DNA from: Candidatus Delongbacteria bacterium
Lineage (GTDB): Bacteria > UBA4055
DNA length: 30,333 nt
Reading direction: 5' to 3'
Assembly (NCBI GenBank): GCA_016937995.1
Contig: JAFGVM010000003.1
Span: 1-30,333 of the forward strand
The position numbers were made by a program, and so were the translations under genes. Positions 24,212 to 30,333 of this stretch are shown in pieces. Under the pieces are notes generated by a model. The model ran no database searches. It saw nothing but the letters and a program-made list of their open reading frames with translations, and had not been told where the DNA came from. Position 1 is the stretch's first letter. Each line of letters begins with the position of its first letter.

Positions 24212-26374
24212 ATGAACAGCTCCAGAAGAATAAAAAATCTTAATGAAAGTCCTCAAAGGAAACACAAATCAAGGGTCGTACTGATCAATTTATTCTTCGT
24301 GCTGAGTTTTTTTGTTATAATAATAAAGTTGTACAGTATTCAGATCATTAAGCATGATATCTATGCTAAAAGGTATAAAGAACAATCCAGAAAAAAGATA
24401 AATATATTTGCTCCGAAAGGTAATATTTACGACAGAAATTATAATAAATTAGCAGAGAATATAGGAGTAAATTACGCTTTCGGTATCAATACAAAAAGAG
24501 TTTCAAATTGTAAAGACCTGGCGAAAAGAATAGCAACAATTACTGGCGAAGATCACAGATCATATTATAAAACCCTGAAGTCGAAAAAAGGTTTTATATG
24601 GGTTACAAGAAAGCTGAATGAGAAACAGAGAGAAAAAATTTTGGATATCCTCAACGAGGAGGAAAGTTCTGCAGCTTCATTTAAAGTTACAGCGAACAGA
24701 GTTTATCCTCAGGGAAAAGTTGGTGGTCAGATAGTTGGTTATACTGATATCGACGGCAAAGGAATGAGCGGTATTGAAAAAGAGTTCGATGAGTATTTGA
24801 CCGGTCAGGACGGCTGGGAGTATATATACAAGGATGCGAGACAGAATAAATCTTTCAGCAGTACAATTCAAAAAAAATTACCGGGTGCGGGAAATAGTGT
24901 AATCCTTACGATCGATAATCATTATCAGGCTATTGTTGAAGAGGAACTGGAAAATGTTGTAAAAAAATGGAAAGCAAATAAAGCTGCGGGAATAATCATG
25001 GACCCTCAGACCGGAGAAATACTTGCAATGTCAAGTTATCCGAACTTTGATCCAAATAATCCGGGAGAATATACAGCATTTGAAAGAAAAAATAAGGCTA
25101 TTACAGATATATATGAACCTGGTTCAACTTTGAAAGGGATCACAGCGGGAATGTTGTTCGAAGAAAATCTTGTAGATGAGGAAGAGATGTTCTTCTGCAG
25201 CAATGAAGGCGTGAAAATCGGCAACAGAACTATCAAAGATTCACATAAGAACGAAGAAGAAAATATGTCATTCAGGGAAGTAATAGCTCATTCAAGTAAT
25301 GTTGGTACAGTGAAAGCTGTTCTTAAAATGGACGACAGTAAATTTTATGAATATCTGAGATCTTTCGGTTTCGGAGACAAGACCGATATAAAATTGACCG
25401 GAGAGGTCAAAGGAATGTTGTTGAAGCTCAGGAACTGGAGTAAAACTTCAAAACCGACAATGAGTTTCGGCCAGGGAATAAGTGTTACACCATTACAGCT
25501 GGCTTCATCTTATTGCGCTATAGCTAACGGGGGAAAGCTGTTGAAGCCGATGCTTGTGAAAGGTATCATAGATAAAAACAATAAAGTTATAAAGAAATAT
25601 GATCCTCAGGTGATCAGAAAAGTATTTTCTGAAAAAACGACTGCCCGTGTTAGGAATTTGTTGAGAGGAGTTGTTGAGTTCGGATCAGCACCCCTTGCTG
25701 AAATACCCGGACTTAGAGTTGGCGGAAAGACCGGAACATCACAAAAAGTTGTTAACGGCAAATACTCAAAAAAGGATTACGATGCAAGTTTCGTTGGTAT
25801 GATCCCGTACGATAATCCCAGACTTGTATGTTTAATTGTTGTTGATTCTCCAAAACCATATCACTGGGGAGGTACGGTTGCAGCTCCTGTGTTTAAAAAT
25901 ATTGTTGAAAGGATCTATAACGAACATAAATCAAAAGTATTCATTGATGAAAAAAATTATGTGCGGTATAAAGATATTCCCGATCTACTGAATAAGGACA
26001 TTGAAGAAGTTTCGGAGTTGCTTAATAATAAAGGAATTAATTATAAATACCTTGGAAAGAACAGTAAAGTATTATATCAATCAAAAAAACCATACTCACT
26101 GATATCCCCGATGGATACTCTGATTATTTCCGACAGACTTCCTGAATATGTTGATGAAAGCGTCAATCTTGTTCCTTCAGTACTGAATCTTTCTCTGAGA
26201 GAAGCAGTAAACAAAATGCATAAAGCCGGGATCGAAACAAGGGTATTCGGATCAGGGAATGTATTTGAGCAGTCCTTACATTATGGGATTAATGAAAATA
26301 CAGCAAAGATATGCAGTTTATACTGTAAACCTTTAATTCCACAAGATAAACTAACAGCAAAGATAGGCTTATGA
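24212..26374 (+). CDS. ftsI: Penicillin-binding protein / peptidoglycan transpeptidase FtsI with PASTA-like C-terminus
   Basis: This is the class B septal transpeptidase that cross-links peptidoglycan with FtsW. It has one N-terminal membrane helix (about 21-45), a PBP dimerisation domain (KGNIYDRNYNKLA at 69-81), and the transpeptidase domain with S305-T-L-K308, S361-S-N363 and K506-T-G508. The C-terminus (about 585-640 and 650-712) contains two segments with the PASTA pattern, the second with VPSVLNLSLREAVNKM. The first is less clear. At 720 residues it is longer than E. coli FtsI because of this extension. The start is 17 bases after ftsL and has a weak SD (CGGA). It overlaps murE by 4 bases (ATGA). 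Confidence 0.95.
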   Translation: MNSSRRIKNLNESPQRKHKSRVVLINLFFVLSFFVIIIKLYSIQIIKHDIYAKRYKEQSRKKINIFAPKGNIYDRNYNKLAENIGVNYAFGINTKRVSNCKDLAKRIATITGEDHRSYYKTLKSKKGFIWVTRKLNEKQREKILDILNEEESSAASFKVTANRVYPQGKVGGQIVGYTDIDGKGMSGIEKEFDEYLTGQDGWEYIYKDARQNKSFSSTIQKKLPGAGNSVILTIDNHYQAIVEEELENVVKKWKANKAAGIIMDPQTGEILAMSSYPNFDPNNPGEYTAFERKNKAITDIYEPGSTLKGITAGMLFEENLVDEEEMFFCSNEGVKIGNRTIKDSHKNEEENMSFREVIAHSSNVGTVKAVLKMDDSKFYEYLRSFGFGDKTDIKLTGEVKGMLLKLRNWSKTSKPTMSFGQGISVTPLQLASSYCAIANGGKLLKPMLVKGIIDKNNKVIKKYDPQVIRKVFSEKTTARVRNLLRGVVEFGSAPLAEIPGLRVGGKTGTSQKVVNGKYSKKDYDASFVGMIPYDNPRLVCLIVVDSPKPYHWGGTVAAPVFKNIVERIYNEHKSKVFIDEKNYVRYKDIPDLLNKDIEEVSELLNNKGINYKYLGKNSKVLYQSKKPYSLISPMDTLIISDRLPEYVDESVNLVPSVLNLSLREAVNKMHKAGIETRVFGSGNVFEQSLHYGINENTAKICSLYCKPLIPQDKLTAKIGL

Positions 26375-27822
26375 AATTAAATGATATCCTGGAAAATATT
26401 GATGCGATACAGGTAGATAATTTTTCAAATATAGAAATAAAACAGGTTGTATCTGATTCGAGAGAAAATTTTAAAGATTCGATATTTATCGCTGTGAAGG
26501 GTTTGCAAAGTGATGGAACATCTTTTGTGAAAACTGCAATAGAAAATGGTTCGGTTGCTGTAGTTTATGAAACAGAGATAAAAGAGAAAGTTGAAAATGT
26601 CGTATACATTAAAGTAAAGGACTCAAGAGCTATACAATCAAAGATAGCTTCTATCGTTTACGGTCATCCTGCTGAAAAACTTAAATTGATAGGTGTTACC
26701 GGTACCAACGGTAAAACTTCTTTTGCATATATTTTCCGTCATATAATTAATTATTCAGAGATCAAATGTTGTATGCTGGGGACTACTGAGTATGATCTGG
26801 GTAAAAGAAAATATGTTCCTCTCAGGACTACCCCCGATGCTGTATTTCTACAGAGATACCTTAAAGAGATGGTTTCATCGGGATGCTCAATGGCCGTACT
26901 GGAGGTCTCATCTCACGCGCTGGCATTAAAAAGAGTTGAAGAGGTTGAATTTGACATTTCTGTATATACCAACCTTAGCCAGGACCATTTGGATTTTCAT
27001 GAAAATATGGAAGATTACGCTGAGGCAAAATCATTACTGTTCTCTGACCATACAAAGAAAGGCGGGTCAATAGTTTTGAACAGGGATGATGATCATTTTT
27101 CATTGATGAGAAGTAAAGCCGGTGCAAAAGTTATAACTTATTCTATGATAAGGGATGATGCAGACCTTTTCATCAGGAATCACGAGTATGTAAAAAAAGG
27201 CATGAAGATATGCTTTAAATTTAATGATCAGGAATATGAAATAACAACAAATCTAACCGGGGATTACCAGGCATATAATATTGCTGCAGCAATATTAGCG
27301 GCTGAAAAAGTCGGAATTAAAATAGAGGACATCATAACTTCTTTCAGGGACGAAATAAATATTCCCGGAAGAATGGAATTGATAAGGGATGAAGAATTTA
27401 AAGTATATATAGATTATGCTCATACTCCTGATGCTTTGGAGAGATCTTTGAAAAGTATCGAGAATTTTGCAGCAAAAAGGATCATCACAGTTTTTGGATG
27501 CGGAGGCAACAGAGATAAAGATAAAAGGTCTATAATGGGTAAAGTAGCCACAGAATTATCGGATTATGTTTATATCACTTCTGATAATCCGAGATATGAG
27601 GATCAAAATGAAATTATTACAGCAATTTTGGAAGGTATAAGTTCAGTGAACTATGAAGTTATTCCTGATAGAAAATTGGCTATAAAAACCGCAATAGAAA
27701 ATGCCAGGGAAGGGGATATTATCCTTATTGCAGGTAAGGGACATGAAACATATCAGGAGATAAATGGTGTTAATTATCCTTTCTCTGATAAAAAGATCGC
27801 TCAGGAACACAAAAGAAAATAG
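26371..27822 (+). CDS. murE: UDP-MurNAc-L-Ala-D-Glu:meso-diaminopimelate ligase MurE
   Basis: MurE adds the third amino acid of the stem peptide, using ATP, in the cytosol. The ATP loop GVTGTNGKTS is at 108-117, and the carbamylated lysine is likely K220 in AEAKSLLF. The motif D405-N406-P407-R408 is the DNPR signature of enzymes that use meso-diaminopimelate rather than lysine. The length of 483 residues is normal. It is translationally coupled to ftsI (ATGA), and murF starts 3 bases after its stop. Confidence 0.96.
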   Translation: MKLNDILENIDAIQVDNFSNIEIKQVVSDSRENFKDSIFIAVKGLQSDGTSFVKTAIENGSVAVVYETEIKEKVENVVYIKVKDSRAIQSKIASIVYGHPAEKLKLIGVTGTNGKTSFAYIFRHIINYSEIKCCMLGTTEYDLGKRKYVPLRTTPDAVFLQRYLKEMVSSGCSMAVLEVSSHALALKRVEEVEFDISVYTNLSQDHLDFHENMEDYAEAKSLLFSDHTKKGGSIVLNRDDDHFSLMRSKAGAKVITYSMIRDDADLFIRNHEYVKKGMKICFKFNDQEYEITTNLTGDYQAYNIAAAILAAEKVGIKIEDIITSFRDEINIPGRMELIRDEEFKVYIDYAHTPDALERSLKSIENFAAKRIITVFGCGGNRDKDKRSIMGKVATELSDYVYITSDNPRYEDQNEIITAILEGISSVNYEVIPDRKLAIKTAIENAREGDIILIAGKGHETYQEINGVNYPFSDKKIAQEHKRK

Positions 27823-27825
27823 AAT

Positions 27826-29154
27826 ATGATAAAATTAAAAGAAATATTAAAATTACCTTCAGTTTCAAAATTTGAATTTATTGATCTGGATAAAAAAATA
27901 TCCGGAGCAACAATTGATTCAAGAGAAGCTAAAAGCGGTTATCTTTATTTTTCGTTAAAAGGAAGGAATGTTGACGGGCACGAATTTATAGGTAAAGCCT
28001 TGGAAAATGAAATAAGCGCAGCTATTGTTGATCTAAGTTATGATAATTTGAATAAATTTCCGGTTATATATAGCAACGATGTAGAAATAACAATGGGTGA
28101 GATCGCAGGTATTTGGCGTTCTAGATCAAAGGTCAAGGTGATCGCAATAACAGGTTCAAATGGTAAAACCACCACAAAAGAAATGCTTTACGATCTTATC
28201 AAAGATGAGTACAGGACTATAAGAACTTTGAAAAACTATAATAATCACCAGGGTGTTCCGTTGACGTTGATGAATATTAACGAAGAAACTGAGTATGCGA
28301 TAATAGAAATGGGAGCAAATCATTTTGGTGAGATCAACTATCTGTCAGAAATAGCATCACCGGACATAGGAATTATTACAAATGTGGGAGATGCTCATTT
28401 AGAATTCTTCGGTTCAAAAGAAGGAGTAAAAAAGGCAAAAGAGGAGCTGTTCGAATATATCTACAGAAATAACGGAATTATATTTGTCAACAACAATGAT
28501 GAACGCCTGAAAGCTTGGACTAAGGGAAATATAATCAGTTATGGCACGGGCGGGGACTGTAATTATAATTACTCTGAAGTAGGAATAGATGAATATGGTA
28601 ACGGAAAGTTCAAATATGATGACCATTTAATAAAATTGTCAATTCCGGGTGCTTTGAACGTTAAGAATGCTATTGCTGCAACTTCTATTGCAAAACATCT
28701 GGGAATTAAAGATGCCGTGATCCGTGAGAAGCTGTACAATTTTAAACCTTATGATAAAAGATATGAAGAAGTAACTTATAAAAATTCAAAAGTGATACTT
28801 GACTGTTACAATGCAAATCCGTCTTCAATGAAAGGTATTATTCAAGACATGTCCATGATAGAAAATAACTGTATATTTATTCTTGGAGATATGTTCGAAC
28901 TGGGTGAAAGATCTAGAGTAGAGCATGAAAATATTGGTAAGATCTTTAATGAAATAAGTTTTAAAAGACTTCTCCTGATCGGAGATGAAATGAAATATTG
29001 CTACAATTCGGTAAATGATAAAAGTAAAGTTAAATTCTTCGATAGTATAGATGAACTTAAGGTAGAGTTCAGATCAATAGCGGAAAATGCTGAAAAAATA
29101 ATCATTAAGGCATCAAGAGGATTAGAACTGGAGAGATTGGTTAGTGATCAATAG
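27826..29154 (+). CDS. murF: UDP-MurNAc-tripeptide:D-alanyl-D-alanine ligase MurF
   Basis: MurF adds D-Ala-D-Ala to complete the UDP-MurNAc-pentapeptide. The ATP loop AITGSNGKTTTKEM starts at about residue 107, with the family landmarks NYNNHQGVPLTLM and EMGANHFGEI and the late LILDCYNANPSSM-type block (DCYNANPSS). The length of 442 residues is normal. It follows murE after 3 bases. The next gene is ftsW, 52 bases on; mraY and murD, which usually stand in between, are missing. Confidence 0.95.
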   Translation: MIKLKEILKLPSVSKFEFIDLDKKISGATIDSREAKSGYLYFSLKGRNVDGHEFIGKALENEISAAIVDLSYDNLNKFPVIYSNDVEITMGEIAGIWRSRSKVKVIAITGSNGKTTTKEMLYDLIKDEYRTIRTLKNYNNHQGVPLTLMNINEETEYAIIEMGANHFGEINYLSEIASPDIGIITNVGDAHLEFFGSKEGVKKAKEELFEYIYRNNGIIFVNNNDERLKAWTKGNIISYGTGGDCNYNYSEVGIDEYGNGKFKYDDHLIKLSIPGALNVKNAIAATSIAKHLGIKDAVIREKLYNFKPYDKRYEEVTYKNSKVILDCYNANPSSMKGIIQDMSMIENNCIFILGDMFELGERSRVEHENIGKIFNEISFKRLLLIGDEMKYCYNSVNDKSKVKFFDSIDELKVEFRSIAENAEKIIIKASRGLELERLVSDQ

Positions 29155-29206
29155 ATGACACGGCCACATGGAGAAAACAAAAATAAAGAGAACACGGTAA
29201 AATAAT

Positions 29207-30333
29207 ATGATTATAGAAAAGCTGGAAGATAACAAATTTTATGATAAGTGGTTATTCCTGGCGATCATGAGTTTATTGATATTCGGTTCTATAATGGTAA
29301 TAAGTTCAGGATCATTCATTGCTGAGTACAAATTCAATAATCAGAATTATTTTATCATACATCAGATCACTAATGCCCTACTAGGACTGGCTGCTATGAT
29401 ATTAGCTATGAACCTGAACTACAGGAATTATAGTAACAAGTATGTTATTTACTTCGGTTTGATAGTAACTGTATTTTTACTTCTGTATTTATTGGTATCG
29501 AATCAGGGTGAATCAATTAAAGGTAGTAAAAGATGGATATTCGGATTTCAACCAAGTGAGTTAGCTAAACATATAGTTGTATTTTTCTTTGCCTTTTCAC
29601 TGAACAAATATAAGGATGTTATTTCAGATTATAAAAAAGGTTATCTGTTACATCTCGGGATACTGGCAGTTATTGTGGGACTGGTTTATTTTCAGCCTGA
29701 TTTCTCTACATCCATGATGATCTTTATTATTGGTTATATACTTTTCTACATCAGCGGTATGAAATTATTACACCTTACCGCAACATTTGTCACCCTGTTA
29801 CTTCCGGTCATAATAGTTATTGCCATAATACAACCATACCGTCTCGATAGGTTTACAACTTTTTTCTCTCCCGATAAAGATGTTTCGGGAAATGGATGGC
29901 AGGTAGAACAATCATTGATCGGTTTCGGTAATGGAGGTGTTGGAGGTGTCGGTCTGGGAGAATCGAGACAAAAAGAGTTTTATTTACCTGAACCTCATAA
30001 TGATTTTATTTTCTCTATCATAGGTGATGAGTTCGGGTATTTTGGAACTACTATGGTAGTATTATTATACATATTGTTGATACAGAGAGGTTTCAAAATA
30101 GCCAAAAACGCTCCTGATTTCTATGGTTTTCTACTTGCTAACGGAATTACTATAGCGATAGCTGTTTATGCGATCTTCAATATGGGGATCACAATCGGTC
30201 TGGTACCACCAACAGGGCTGCCTTTGCCTTTGGTGAGTTATGGAGGAACATCACTTATAATGACCATGTTCAGTCTGGGTGTATTACTGAATATTTCATA
30301 CAAATCTAATCAGTTGAAGCATAATAATGACCA
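29207..30333 (+). CDS. ftsW: Peptidoglycan glycosyltransferase FtsW (SEDS family), 3' end outside window
   Basis: FtsW polymerises lipid II into glycan strands at the septum together with FtsI. About 375 codons are visible, starting MIIEKLEDNKFYDKW at 29207, and the frame is still open at the window end, so the C-terminus is cut off. It is very hydrophobic, with around ten membrane segments. SEDS landmarks are GSKRW (106-110) followed by FQPSELAK, EPHNDFIFSIIGDEFG with the likely catalytic D266, and GLPLPLVSYGGTS from residue 337. RodA is the alternative, but the position after murF in a dcw cluster favours FtsW. The SD is weak (CGGTAA). Confidence 0.92.
   Translation, partial: MIIEKLEDNKFYDKWLFLAIMSLLIFGSIMVISSGSFIAEYKFNNQNYFIIHQITNALLGLAAMILAMNLNYRNYSNKYVIYFGLIVTVFLLLYLLVSNQGESIKGSKRWIFGFQPSELAKHIVVFFFAFSLNKYKDVISDYKKGYLLHLGILAVIVGLVYFQPDFSTSMMIFIIGYILFYISGMKLLHLTATFVTLLLPVIIVIAIIQPYRLDRFTTFFSPDKDVSGNGWQVEQSLIGFGNGGVGGVGLGESRQKEFYLPEPHNDFIFSIIGDEFGYFGTTMVVLLYILLIQRGFKIAKNAPDFYGFLLANGITIAIAVYAIFNMGITIGLVPPTGLPLPLVSYGGTSLIMTMFSLGVLLNISYKSNQLKHNND

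Overview
The window is AT-rich bacterial chromosome with dense, mostly plus-strand genes. It suggests a Gram-negative, probably anaerobic bacterium of the Fibrobacterota/Chlorobiota/Bacteroidota (FCB) side of the tree, or a related candidate phylum. The reasons are a spirochaete/Bacteroidota/Chlamydia-type V-ATPase operon with a DUF2764 subunit, a MurE of the meso-diaminopimelate type, lipoproteins that begin Cys-Ser-Ser-Asp-Asp-Asp, and large secreted beta-helix and Kre9-like-domain proteins. The taxonomic placement is inference.

Region 1 (155-7748): a complete V/A-type ATPase operon in the order E, DUF2764, A, B, D, I, K, closed by a perfect-palindrome terminator. The proteolipid K carries every residue known to bind Na+ in the Enterococcus hirae rotor ring, so the machine is predicted to move Na+. 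No F, G or classical C subunit is present.

Region 2 (7749-11525): a gene-free stretch of 538 bases with inverted repeats and a structured, ORF-like block. It is followed by the TldD/TldE protease pair, a terminator, another inverted repeat, and a small ArsC-like protein that has lost its catalytic cysteine.

Region 3 (11546-17825, minus strand): two collinear paralogous genes of about 1020 codons for secreted right-handed beta-helix proteins with a C-terminal fibronectin-III-like domain. Each carries two copies of the same 44-bp module. The 371-base divergent spacer that follows contains a perfect CRP-type palindrome.

Region 4 (18197-22137): two surface lipoproteins built from shuffled modules: Kre9/KNH-like domains, a recurrent lipocalin-like module I cannot name, one PPC domain and one concanavalin-like domain. 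Together with region 3 these are probably envelope or exported proteins.

Region 5 (22173-30333): the division and cell wall (dcw) cluster mraZ-rsmH-ftsL-ftsI-murE-murF-ftsW, tightly spaced and co-directional. It starts with a TTGACA promoter and an array of 10-bp repeats resembling a MraZ operator. The usual mraY and murD are absent between murF and ftsW. ftsW runs off the window end.

No rRNA, tRNA, CRISPR array, insertion sequence or prophage was seen. The strongest leads are the Na+-site signature, the repeated 44-bp module in the beta-helix paralogs, the family of GTCAT...ATC inverted repeats, the unnamed module in the lipoproteins, and the altered dcw order.
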